In this document: piece after piece, positions 1-5,805 of the stretch
Layout: each line of letters opens with the position of its first letter
How positions within the stretch are numbered: position 1 is the stretch's first letter
Assembly: GCA_043742705.1 (NCBI GenBank)
Contig: JAYTXY010000070.1
Span: 1-5,805, forward strand
Reading direction: 5' to 3'
DNA from: JAPLDA01 sp043742705
GTDB taxonomy: Bacteria > Bacteroidota > Bacteroidia > AKYH767-A > 2013-40CM-41-45
DNA: 5,805 nt
Position numbers and translations under genes: made by a program
The notes under the pieces: generated by a model
Told to the model about the DNA's origin: nothing
Seen by the model: the letters and a program-made list of their open reading frames with translations, nothing else
The model's database searches: none

Positions 1-111
1 CGTTTAGTCAGAATAGCCATTGAAAATATCGCACTTGAAGGAATGAATCCGGGCGATGTGAAAGAACTACAGGAAACTCTTTGTTTAAAACAGCTGGGCT
101 TGAGAAAATGA
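1..111 (+). CDS. 3' end of an unrecognised gene (partial)
   Basis: Reading frame 1 is open from the first base of the window and stops at TGA 109-111, giving 36 C-terminal residues that end in KQLGLRK. The tail is rich in Leu, Glu and Lys (for example VKELQETLCLKQLGL) and is probably helical. It has no membrane segment and no motif that I can assign to a family. The gene begins outside the window and converges on mqnA, with only 27 bp between the two stop codons. The alternative is a chance open frame, but 36 codons with a protein-like composition ending just before a convergent gene make a real 3' end more likely. I give no function. Confidence 0.6.
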   Translation, partial: RLVRIAIENIALEGMNPGDVKELQETLCLKQLGLRK

Positions 112-138
112 TCTTCTCTAAAGGGTATTAAAAATAGA

Positions 139-930
139 TCAGACAATCTTTAAGAGATCCGATTCCATCAACTCGTTTGAATACCTGAGAAACAATTCAA
201 GCGAGAATTTTTTTGCATCGTCAAAAGCGTAACTGATTTTATTTTCAAGGTAATCCTTCACGTCAAAAAGTGCACCCTTTTCTTTTTTGTATTCGTCAGC
301 CACGGTTTCAATACTCAACAGACCAAAGCGAAGCGCATCATTAAAGCGTTTTACAAAATTCCGATCTAGTTCTTTTGTTGAAACCCAGCAGGCAAAAACA
401 AAAGGAAGGTTTGTGAATTTTTTCCATTCTCCCGCTAAATCGTACACATACTTAAATTTGTTTTTCAATGCAAACGTTCTGTCACCGATCACAACACCGG
501 CTGTAGTTCCTGCAATGGTGTTTTCATATTCTTCAGAACCATCAATCCACAATGGTTTTACTTTCCAGAATTTTTCAGCGAGTACTTTTACCAGCATCAC
601 CGATGTACGGCTCTGGTAATCCAGCAGGATGGTTTTGATTTCTTCCAGCGGAACGTGGCTGAGTAAAAGCACCGATCCCACTTCTCCGTCTGCGCCAATA
701 CAGTAGTCACTGATGACATGATACTCTTCCAGTTCAGGCAATACAGCAATGGGAACCAAGCCGATATCTACGATGTTCTCTGTGAGTTTCTCAGCACACA
801 TGGAAGGAATGTCGAGTTGAAGATCAATTTCATTTTGGATAGCGTTCTGCTCCAATCCATAAATGAACGGTTTGCTGTTGAGATAACTGACGCAGGAAAT
901 TTTTATTTTTTCTTGTCTCAAGTCGTTCAC
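139..930 (-). CDS. mqnA: Chorismate dehydratase MqnA (menaquinone synthesis, futalosine route)
   Basis: MqnA removes water from chorismate to give 3-[(1-carboxyvinyl)oxy]benzoate, the first step of the futalosine pathway to menaquinone; it is a soluble cytoplasmic enzyme with a periplasmic-binding-protein-like fold. The 263 residues have the family's usual size and its motifs in order: VSYLNSKPF (14-22), VDIGLVPIA (54-62), CIGADGEVGSVLLLS (77-91), DYQSRTS (104-110), VVIGDRTFA (146-154), YDLAGEW (163-169) and LPFVFACW (175-182). The SYLN and GADGEVGSV motifs point to MqnA rather than its paralogue MqnD. The start is uncertain. No ATG lies between the upstream in-frame stop (TAA, 966-964) and the SYLN motif; candidates are GTG at 930 or TTG at 921, and the latter would give the more typical short N-terminus before KIKIS. 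No Shine-Dalgarno site is visible. The gene lies 107 bp downstream of the permease gene on the same strand, so co-transcription is possible. No other mqn gene is visible. Confidence 0.93.
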   Translation of the reverse strand: MNDLRQEKIKISCVSYLNSKPFIYGLEQNAIQNEIDLQLDIPSMCAEKLTENIVDIGLVPIAVLPELEEYHVISDYCIGADGEVGSVLLLSHVPLEEIKTILLDYQSRTSVMLVKVLAEKFWKVKPLWIDGSEEYENTIAGTTAGVVIGDRTFALKNKFKYVYDLAGEWKKFTNLPFVFACWVSTKELDRNFVKRFNDALRFGLLSIETVADEYKKEKGALFDVKDYLENKISYAFDDAKKFSLELFLRYSNELMESDLLKIV

Positions 931-956
931 TTTATTAGTAATTGGTGCTTTCTCAT
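927..956 (-). other. Possible 9-codon leader ORF overlapping the mqnA GTG start
   Basis: An ATG at 956-954 opens a frame of nine codons (MRKHQLLIK). Its TGA stop (929-927) overlaps the mqnA GTG start (930-928) as GTGA. Such an overlap could couple translation of mqnA to the leader and would explain how a GTG without a ribosome binding site is used. It could equally be chance, or a sign that one base was lost in the sequence near the mqnA start. The coding nature is not supported by anything beyond the overlap. Confidence 0.18.
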
Positions 957-1037
957 CTGCGATTTAAACAACATTGTTACTGTCTCTACCAGAGTTGCTG
1001 TAAGGCAAGATAGCAATTTTTAAGTTTCATTATAATT

Positions 1038-4000
1038 TTAAACGGCTACCTCAATTAATTTTCCTTCAGAGAAAATATAAAAGTTTCGCTCACCGAACTC
1101 ATTGGCACCGACTGTGCCTTCTGCGGCAAGAACCCACAAAAAGTAAAACGGGATCAATTGGTACCAGCCACTATGATTGAGATCGTGGCAACGCTTCACA
1201 CTCTGCGAAATATTGAACCATACTATAGGTGCCAGGACAATAAGGAATAAAACTCCGGACAAACCTTGCGGAAGTTGCTTTCCGATCCATGAAACAAGCA
1301 GTAAAATAACGATGCTTCCGAACAATCCCCAAAAGAATTCTGTTCTTCCGATTCTTCCTTTAAACGAAAACGGATTTTTGAACATGCTTTTAAAATGCTT
1401 AAAAGATATCGTCAATCCTTCTGTTATAAGATACATCACAGGAACCATGATAAGCGTAAGGAATGTGGCGAACCCTAATCCGAATATCATTGTCCACGCT
1501 AACGGTCCCCAGAATGCCGTGCTGTCTCCTCCAAGATAAATGTGAGGATTAAGATCATTGAATAATGTTGCGAAGTCAATATTCAAACCAATTGCCAGAG
1601 GAATTAAACCGAGAATAGTTGCAGAAGCGGTTAAGATAACCGGAGTCATTCTCGTTTTTCCTGCTTCTACAATTGCATCAAAGGTTGGTAACGCCTGTGC
1701 TTTCAGCAGATCAGTAAATTCTACAAGAAGAATTCCATTCCGCACAACGATTCCTGCGAGTGCAATAATTCCAACCCCGCTCATTACAATACTGAACTCC
1801 ATTTTCCAGAATGCAAATCCGAGAAGAACACCGATCACACTAAATAGGATTTCAATAAAGATAATCAATGATTTACCGATTGAATTAAATTGTATAACCA
1901 AAATCAGGAAAATTAAAAGGAAGCTTACTCCTAATGCTCCTAATAAGAATATACCTGTTTCGGCCTGTTCTTCCTGTGCTCCGCCAAATTTTACAGTCAC
2001 TCCATTCGGAGTATTAAAATCTGCTGCGGCTTTTTTCACTTCTTCTACAACAGCTTGCTCATTGTATCCTGAAAGCACATTGGAAGAAATAGTAACAAGG
2101 CGTTTTTGATTTTTGCGTTTGATAAGACCGAATGTGTTTTCATATTTGATGTCAGCGAAGGATGACAATGGCACGCTCCTGATTGCTCCGTTCATTGACA
2201 TATCACGGTATTGAATTCTCAGGTTCTTCAGCATATCAACATTGTATCGCTGATCTACTTTGTATCGAAGCATGATTTTATAATCATCATTCAGGTCGCG
2301 GAACTTGGATGTTTCCCAACCAAGTACTGCGGCTTGAATCTCACGCCCGATCTGGGTAGTATTGATTGCTTCACGGTTCGCACGTTCACGGTCGATATTA
2401 AACGTGATCTGCGGTTTCTGATCCTGTAAGTCGCTACGTAATTCTTCCACACCATCAACACGTATTGAATCAAGATATCTTTTCAATCCTTTGCTGGTTG
2501 ATACAATCTCATCATAATTGTCACCGCTTACTTCGATGCTGATTGGTTTTCCTACAGGAGGTCCTCCTTGTTCCTGCGCAACTGTAATCTCAGCGCCGGC
2601 TACACAACCTTTCACGGATTCACGTATTTTATCGAGATAAACTGCTGTCGATTTTCCATCACGTTTTCCGAATTCAACAAATGCGACCTGTACTTTACTC
2701 TTATTCGGATATGATCCCTGGTCTTCATCCTGCGGATCTGTTACTCCGACAGTAACATTTGCAATCACAGATTTTACAAGCTTGTTATTAGGCCAGTCAA
2801 GGGCTTTGTAAACTTTGTCTTCAACAATTTTTGTAACAGAATCCGTGTAAGCCTGGTCAGTTCCAACAGGTAAAGAAGTATAAACAAATACAAAGTTCGG
2901 ATCCGCCTTCGGGAAAAAGGCAATTCCACCATTGCGTAATCCTATTCCTATGAACGAGATAATAAGTAACGCAACAGTTATTGCCATCATCCACAATGGA
3001 CGATGCAAACACCAGATCAAAAGTTTGCGATAGCGTTCCTGGATGTTCGGCCACGTGCGTTCCTGGAATTTTCTAATTACATTTTTCAGCCAGAAGCGAT
3101 TGAGAAGATTCAGAAGTAAAATCAGTACGGCAAAGTTTCCAAGTCCTATATTACCGCTGATGTAACTCAGTAAAATAACGACACCAAAAATTATCAGAGA
3201 AATTTTTAACCCTTTTTTCTTGTTATCTTCTCCGTGCACATGAGGTTTCATGAACCTAGCAGCGAAAACAGGATTGATTATATAGGCGACAAGCAAAGAG
3301 GCCGTGAGTGTAATAATCAAAGTAACAGGAAGGAAAAACATGAACTTCCCGATAATTCCTTTCCAGAAAAGAAGCGGAATAAAAGGAGCGAGTGTAGTAA
3401 GTGTTCCTGAAAGAACCGGAAGGAAAACTTCTCCGGCTGCCATCTTTGCGGCTTTTACAATCGGTACTTTTCCATTCGCGAAAATACGGTGGGTGTTTTC
3501 GATTACAACGATAGCATCATCGACAACAATTCCCAATGCCATGAGAAAGGCGAAGAGAACGATCATGTTCAATGTAAACCCAATCGCCGGCATTAGTATA
3601 AATGCAAGACACATCGAAAGTGGAACCGACATCGCGACAAAGAATGCATTTGCTGTTCCCATGAAGAACATCAGGATGAACAATACGAGAACGAATCCTA
3701 TTACAATTGTGTTGATGAGATCATGCAGTGTAGTTCTTGTTTGCTGACTTTGATCACCCGTCAATGTAACGTTTACATCTTTCGGCCATGAATGAGCTTT
3801 CAAATCATCCACGAGTGAGACAATTTTATCGGAAGCGTCAATCAGGTTTTCTCCTTTACGCTTTACAATACTTAATGTGATTACATTTTTGTGATTGAGG
3901 CGAGCGTATGATTCCTGTTCTTTGTGGGAGTCAACAACTTCAGCAATATCTTTCAGGTAAACCGGTTTTCCGTCAATTGAATTGATAACGATATTGCCAA

Positions 4001-4736
4001 TTTGATCTGCTGATTTAAATTCGCCCGTTACACTCAATGAACGTCTTACTCCGTCCATGTTTACTGTTCCGCCCGGAATTGTAGCGTTCTCATTTTTTAC
4101 GGCAGTATAAATATCATACATAGAAAGACGCGCTCCCTGCAGTTTAAGCATGTCAACGTTAATCTGTATTTCTCTCTCCAACGCACCGATCAGATCAACC
4201 TGTTTCACTTCTTTCATGCTTTCCAATTGCTCCTTGGTTTCATCCGCATATTTTTTCAGCTTGTTGAGATCATAGTCACCCGAAATATTGACATACATGA
4301 TCGGAAGCTCGGCAAAGTTGATCTCCATAATTTGTGGATCATTTGGAAGATCCTGCGGAAGATCTGTTCTTGCTTTATCAACAGCATCTTTCACCAGTAA
4401 TTTCGCCTCATCAGTTTTTACATCACTGTTAAATTCGATAATTACGTTACAATAATCCTGGAGAGAATTACTCTTTATCTTTTTTACTCCTGTAATTCCT
4501 TTGCATTGTTTTTCAATCGGACGGACAACCAGGTTCTCCATATCCTTTGGTGAAGTTCCCGGGTATAAAACACTCACATAAATATTAGGAAGAGAGATAT
4601 CAGGAAAACTTTCTTTCGGCAAGGCATTGTAAGTGATCCATCCTACAATAACAAGAAGAGTAGTAAGGAAAAATACAGCAGTGCGATTATTAATAGCCCA
4701 GCTTGATGGCTTGAATTCTTTGTTTGTGTCTTGCAT
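1038..4736 (-). CDS. RND efflux permease (HAE-1/AcrB type) with C-terminal DUF805-like domain
   Basis: This is the inner-membrane pump of a tripartite efflux system, expected to exchange protons for drugs, detergents or other amphiphiles. The 1232 residues carry the RND layout: TM1 at about 20-38 after the motif WAINNRTAV, a first periplasmic porter region (40-340), TM2-TM6 (about 343-488), a long linker (498-580), TM7 (582-601), a second porter region (603-925) and TM8-TM12 (928-1105). The TM4 motif GIVVDDAIVVIEN (402-414) has the Asp pair 406/407, matching AcrB Asp407/Asp408. TM10 has Arg999 at the place of AcrB Lys940, and Arg1029 and Thr1036 match AcrB Arg971 and Thr978. VDDAIVV favours the HAE group over heavy-metal (CzcA) pumps. 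Beyond the usual end near 1105 there are about 125 further residues, described separately. The ATG at 4736 directly precedes the conserved N-terminus; its leader lies in the inverted repeat and has no Shine-Dalgarno site. The partner adaptor gene lies upstream on the same strand. The actual substrate cannot be read from the sequence. Confidence 0.95.
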   Translation of the reverse strand: MQDTNKEFKPSSWAINNRTAVFFLTTLLVIVGWITYNALPKESFPDISLPNIYVSVLYPGTSPKDMENLVVRPIEKQCKGITGVKKIKSNSLQDYCNVIIEFNSDVKTDEAKLLVKDAVDKARTDLPQDLPNDPQIMEINFAELPIMYVNISGDYDLNKLKKYADETKEQLESMKEVKQVDLIGALEREIQINVDMLKLQGARLSMYDIYTAVKNENATIPGGTVNMDGVRRSLSVTGEFKSADQIGNIVINSIDGKPVYLKDIAEVVDSHKEQESYARLNHKNVITLSIVKRKGENLIDASDKIVSLVDDLKAHSWPKDVNVTLTGDQSQQTRTTLHDLINTIVIGFVLVLFILMFFMGTANAFFVAMSVPLSMCLAFILMPAIGFTLNMIVLFAFLMALGIVVDDAIVVIENTHRIFANGKVPIVKAAKMAAGEVFLPVLSGTLTTLAPFIPLLFWKGIIGKFMFFLPVTLIITLTASLLVAYIINPVFAARFMKPHVHGEDNKKKGLKISLIIFGVVILLSYISGNIGLGNFAVLILLLNLLNRFWLKNVIRKFQERTWPNIQERYRKLLIWCLHRPLWMMAITVALLIISFIGIGLRNGGIAFFPKADPNFVFVYTSLPVGTDQAYTDSVTKIVEDKVYKALDWPNNKLVKSVIANVTVGVTDPQDEDQGSYPNKSKVQVAFVEFGKRDGKSTAVYLDKIRESVKGCVAGAEITVAQEQGGPPVGKPISIEVSGDNYDEIVSTSKGLKRYLDSIRVDGVEELRSDLQDQKPQITFNIDRERANREAINTTQIGREIQAAVLGWETSKFRDLNDDYKIMLRYKVDQRYNVDMLKNLRIQYRDMSMNGAIRSVPLSSFADIKYENTFGLIKRKNQKRLVTISSNVLSGYNEQAVVEEVKKAAADFNTPNGVTVKFGGAQEEQAETGIFLLGALGVSFLLIFLILVIQFNSIGKSLIIFIEILFSVIGVLLGFAFWKMEFSIVMSGVGIIALAGIVVRNGILLVEFTDLLKAQALPTFDAIVEAGKTRMTPVILTASATILGLIPLAIGLNIDFATLFNDLNPHIYLGGDSTAFWGPLAWTMIFGLGFATFLTLIMVPVMYLITEGLTISFKHFKSMFKNPFSFKGRIGRTEFFWGLFGSIVILLLVSWIGKQLPQGLSGVLFLIVLAPIVWFNISQSVKRCHDLNHSGWYQLIPFYFLWVLAAEGTVGANEFGERNFYIFSEGKLIEVAV
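1083..1382 (-). other. DUF805-like membrane domain fused to the permease C-terminus
   Basis: Residues about 1119-1218 of the permease match the pattern of the small membrane family DUF805 (YhaH/YhaI type). They show an opening FSFKGRIGRTEFFWGLF (1123-1139), two hydrophobic segments (about 1137-1151 and 1160-1175), the signature SVKRCHDLNHSGWYQLIP (1179-1196), where family members usually have RR-LHD-SGW, a third hydrophobic segment (1191-1205), and the closing GTVGANEFGERN (1207-1218). DUF805 proteins are normally free-standing and of unknown function. Here the frame runs from TM12 (ending near 1105) through a short Lys-rich linker (FKHFKSMFKN) without a stop, so the domain would sit in the membrane beside the pump. 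The identification rests on motif recognition, not on a profile search. Confidence 0.82.
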
Positions 4737-4740
4737 ACTT

Positions 4741-4777
4741 TAAAAATTATACGTTAAAGGTTATACGTTATACGATT
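4741..4777 (-). repeat. Left arm of the 37-bp inverted repeat
   Basis: Read on the minus strand from 4777 outward to 4741, this arm starts AATCGTATAACG and ends TATAATTTTTA. It pairs with 5242-5278 without gaps at 31 of 37 positions; mismatches are at arm positions 12, 13, 19, 20, 28 and 33. The arm contains two nearly identical 14-mers on the plus strand, TTATACGTTAAAGG (4747-4760) and TTATACGTTATACG (4761-4774), with 12 of 14 bases shared. It encodes the last codons of the four-helix-bundle gene (SYNV and TAA) and also forms the leader of the permease gene, ending 4 bp before its ATG. Confidence 0.85.
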
Positions 4778-5171
4778 CCTGGTCTTCAGCGATCGTTGAT
4801 GCCTTATTTTTAGCTCTCTCTAAGTAATTAATATAGCCATTGAGGAGCGCAATAGCCTTATCTATTAGTTTTCTTCCAGTATTGTATTCTTCCATGTTAA
4901 TGAAAGATTCTTCTTTACATGTTATCAGATCATCAATTACTTCATGCAATGATCCTCTTGCAATAATGCAGAACCTAATATTTTCCTGGTAGCTATATCT
5001 TCCAAAACCTTCTGCAATATTCCTGGAGGACGAGCGCACAGCTCTTTTTATATTATCCGTCAGATCAAATTTTTCTTCAGGTGGCATTTTTTTAATAACA
5101 GGCCTGAGAAAACTTTGTACTTCTCTACATGCTTTCCAGCATTCCAATTCTTCAAACGATTTAAAAGACAT
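4761..5171 (-). CDS. Four-helix-bundle protein (23S rRNA intervening-sequence protein / S23 family)
   Basis: The protein belongs to the small all-helical family often labelled 'S23 ribosomal protein', though it is not a true ribosomal protein. The founding members are encoded in intervening sequences of 23S rRNA, and the family is related in fold to Avd of diversity-generating retroelements. The biochemical role is unknown; RNA binding is plausible. From the ATG at 5171 it has 136 residues, a little above the usual 115-130. Hallmarks are FEELECWKAC (6-15), IKRAVRSSSRNIAEGFGRYS (41-60), and the stretch ENIRFCIIARGSLHEVIDDL (63-82), followed by two more predicted helices (about 91-122). A longer frame from TTG at 5189 adds six residues not typical of the family, so I chose the ATG. 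The last residues SYNV and the stop codon come from the left inverted-repeat arm. The gene splits adaptor from permease and ends 24 bp before the permease ATG. There is no Shine-Dalgarno site. Confidence 0.9.
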   Translation of the reverse strand: MSFKSFEELECWKACREVQSFLRPVIKKMPPEEKFDLTDNIKRAVRSSSRNIAEGFGRYSYQENIRFCIIARGSLHEVIDDLITCKEESFINMEEYNTGRKLIDKAIALLNGYINYLERAKNKASTIAEDQESYNV

Positions 5172-5189
5172 GGTTTGTGTATTGATCAA

Positions 5190-5221
5190 CTAAATTATTT
5201 GTAAACTTTTTCATAGTCACA
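5190..5221 (-). promoter_or_regulatory. Weak candidate promoter for the four-helix-bundle gene
   Basis: On the minus strand TAATTTAG (5197-5190) is one base from the Bacteroidota -7 box TAnnTTTG. TGTG (5221-5218) is one base from the -33 box TTTG, with a 20-bp spacer against the usual 19. It lies inside the cassette, about 18 bp before the chosen ATG, so the gene could be expressed independently of the pump. Both boxes are imperfect in A/T-rich DNA, so chance is a serious alternative. Confidence 0.22.
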
Positions 5222-5241
5222 TTTCATTTTAAATACTCTGT

Positions 5242-5278
5242 AATCGTATAACTGATAACGATTAACGTTTAATATTTA
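5242..5278 (+). repeat. Right arm of the 37-bp inverted repeat
   Basis: Read on the plus strand from 5242 outward to 5278, this arm starts AATCGTATAACT and ends TTTAATATTTA, mirroring the left arm at 31 of 37 positions. The first 11 bases at the inner end are identical between arms. On the minus strand it too falls into two 14-mers, TTAAACGTTAATCG (5272-5259) and TTATCAGTTATACG (5258-5245), though these match each other at only 9 of 14. Its outermost three bases are the stop codon of the adaptor gene. Confidence 0.85.
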
Positions 5279-5805
5279 TAGTTTAATCGCATCACCTTCG
5301 ATGACATTCTGATATCCGATTGTGATCACTTTATCTCCCTGAACTAATCCGCTTTTAATTTCAGCGGTGCCATTGTAGATAAGTCCGGAAACAACAATTT
5401 TTCTTTTTGCAACCGTTTTACCATTGACGTTTTCGGCTACATAAACAAATTCACCAGCCGTTGATTTTTGCACGGCTCCAACAGGAACTACAAATGAATT
5501 GTCAGCTGCATAATCTGCAATCTTCAACACGACCACTTGATTAGGACGAAAATCTCCGTCTTTCGGAGTCAATCTTACTTCCACGTTAAACGTTCTGTTG
5601 AGAGCATTCACTACCTGTCCTGAATAATCAAGCTTCGCTTTAATTTCTTTATTTATATCCGGAAAAAATAAAATGACATCGTTTCCGTGTTTCACTTTTG
5701 AGATATAGGATTCAGCGATCTCACCTTTCACTTTCAGATTCGAAAGATTGACTACGCGAATGGCAGTCATTCCCGGCGCAACTGCTTGCCCGATTTTAAT
5801 ATTTA
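5276..5805 (-). CDS. RND efflux periplasmic adaptor (membrane fusion protein), C-terminal part
   Basis: The adaptor links the inner-membrane RND permease to the outer-membrane channel; it is normally a lipoprotein or membrane-anchored periplasmic protein. The frame is open through the window edge, so the N-terminus, signal sequence, coiled coil and most of the lipoyl domain are missing; about 176 residues are visible. They begin with the end of the lipoyl-type domain (NIKIGQAVAPGMTAIRVVNL), continue with the beta-barrel (LKVKGEIAESYISKVKHG to RPNQVVVLKI) and end with the membrane-proximal domain (NSFVVPVGAVQK to GLVQGDKVITIG). The ATG at 5770 lies inside the conserved fold, in APGMTAIRVV, and is not the start. 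The stop codon (5278-5276) falls within the outer end of the right repeat arm, and the end DAIKL is normal for the family, so the gene appears intact at its 3' end. It is the natural partner of the permease encoded downstream. Confidence 0.92.
   Translation of the reverse strand, partial: NIKIGQAVAPGMTAIRVVNLSNLKVKGEIAESYISKVKHGNDVILFFPDINKEIKAKLDYSGQVVNALNRTFNVEVRLTPKDGDFRPNQVVVLKIADYAADNSFVVPVGAVQKSTAGEFVYVAENVNGKTVAKRKIVVSGLIYNGTAEIKSGLVQGDKVITIGYQNVIEGDAIKL

Larger units (their letters stand above)
4741..5278. mobile_element. Putative intervening-sequence-like cassette: four-helix-bundle gene between inverted repeats
   Basis: A 538-bp unit lies between the permease and adaptor genes, which normally adjoin. 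It is bounded by a 37-bp imperfect inverted repeat (31 of 37 identical, ungapped) and holds a single small gene of the 23S rRNA intervening-sequence protein family. Known intervening sequences in bacterial 23S rRNA, for example in Leptospira and Coxiella, are of similar size, have complementary ends and may carry this gene. The resemblance suggests a relative that sits in an mRNA operon. There is no transposase or integrase, and I found no clear target-site duplication beside the repeats, so mobility is inferred from structure and position only. The alternative is a fixed intergenic gene whose flanking repeats serve as a regulatory or processing stem. Confidence 0.55.

Noticed and set aside
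110..159. Imperfect inverted repeat across the convergent gene ends, starting GATCTTCTCTAAAG and ending CTTTAAGAGATC, as a two-way terminator.
   Set aside because: The arms match only with a gap, the spacer is long, the stem is A/T-rich and there is no following T run. It is too weak to call.
967..994. Short palindromes upstream of mqnA: AACAACATTGTT (967-978) and CTCTACCAGAG (984-994), as an operator or terminator.
   Set aside because: Stems are only 5 and 4 bp, and neither is followed by a T run. With no second copy or promoter box nearby, chance is likely.
1558..2109. Long open frames on the plus strand opposite the permease gene (also 1177-1539 and 3304-3747).
   Set aside because: They are antisense to a well-conserved RND gene, and their translations have low-complexity, Ile/Thr/Asn-rich composition with no family motifs. 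They are shadows of the real gene.
4761..5171. Avd-type accessory protein of a diversity-generating retroelement.
   Set aside because: The fold family is related, but there is no reverse transcriptase, no template/variable repeat pair and no target gene in the window. The sequence fits the intervening-sequence protein family better.
4741..5278. Classical insertion sequence or transposon derivative with target-site duplication.
   Set aside because: No transposase remnant is present, and the bases just outside the arms show no convincing direct duplication. I keep the broader label of a putative intervening-sequence-like cassette.
1..5805. CRISPR array, tRNA, rRNA or riboswitch.
   Set aside because: No regularly spaced repeats and no cloverleaf or conserved RNA motif were seen. 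The intergenic spaces are 107 bp or less outside the cassette.

Overview
The window looks like chromosomal DNA of a member of the Bacteroidota. This rests on A/T-rich intergenic DNA without Shine-Dalgarno sites, the Bacteroidota style of the RND permease (extended linker between TM6 and TM7, GGDS..FWGPL motif before TM12), a stand-alone four-helix-bundle (23S rRNA intervening-sequence-type) gene, and futalosine-route menaquinone synthesis. This is inference from protein style; no rRNA or other marker gene is present.

Layout from left to right. Bases 1-111 (+) are the 3' end of an unrecognised gene. Converging on it across 27 bp is mqnA (139-930, -), encoding chorismate dehydratase. A 107-bp spacer separates mqnA from a large RND efflux permease gene (1038-4736, -). 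At its C-terminus this permease carries an extra domain of about 100 residues that resembles DUF805. Next come a four-helix-bundle gene (4761-5171, -) and the 3' part of the periplasmic adaptor (membrane fusion) gene of the same pump (5276 to the window edge, -). All genes except the first read right to left, so the transcript order is adaptor, four-helix-bundle gene, permease, possibly mqnA.

The adaptor and permease would form the inner-membrane and periplasmic parts of a proton-driven tripartite efflux pump of the HAE-1/AcrAB type. The outer-membrane channel gene is not in the window and could lie beyond 5805.

The most unusual part is 4741-5278. The four-helix-bundle gene is bracketed by a 37-bp imperfect inverted repeat (31 of 37 positions match, no gaps) that exactly fills the gap between the adaptor stop codon and the permease start. 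It reads as a 538-bp cassette inserted into a pump operon. It resembles the intervening sequences known from bacterial 23S rRNA, which also have complementary ends and may encode this protein family, but here it sits in a protein-coding operon. In the mRNA the two arms could pair into a long stem next to the permease start codon. The second notable point is the RND-DUF805 fusion.
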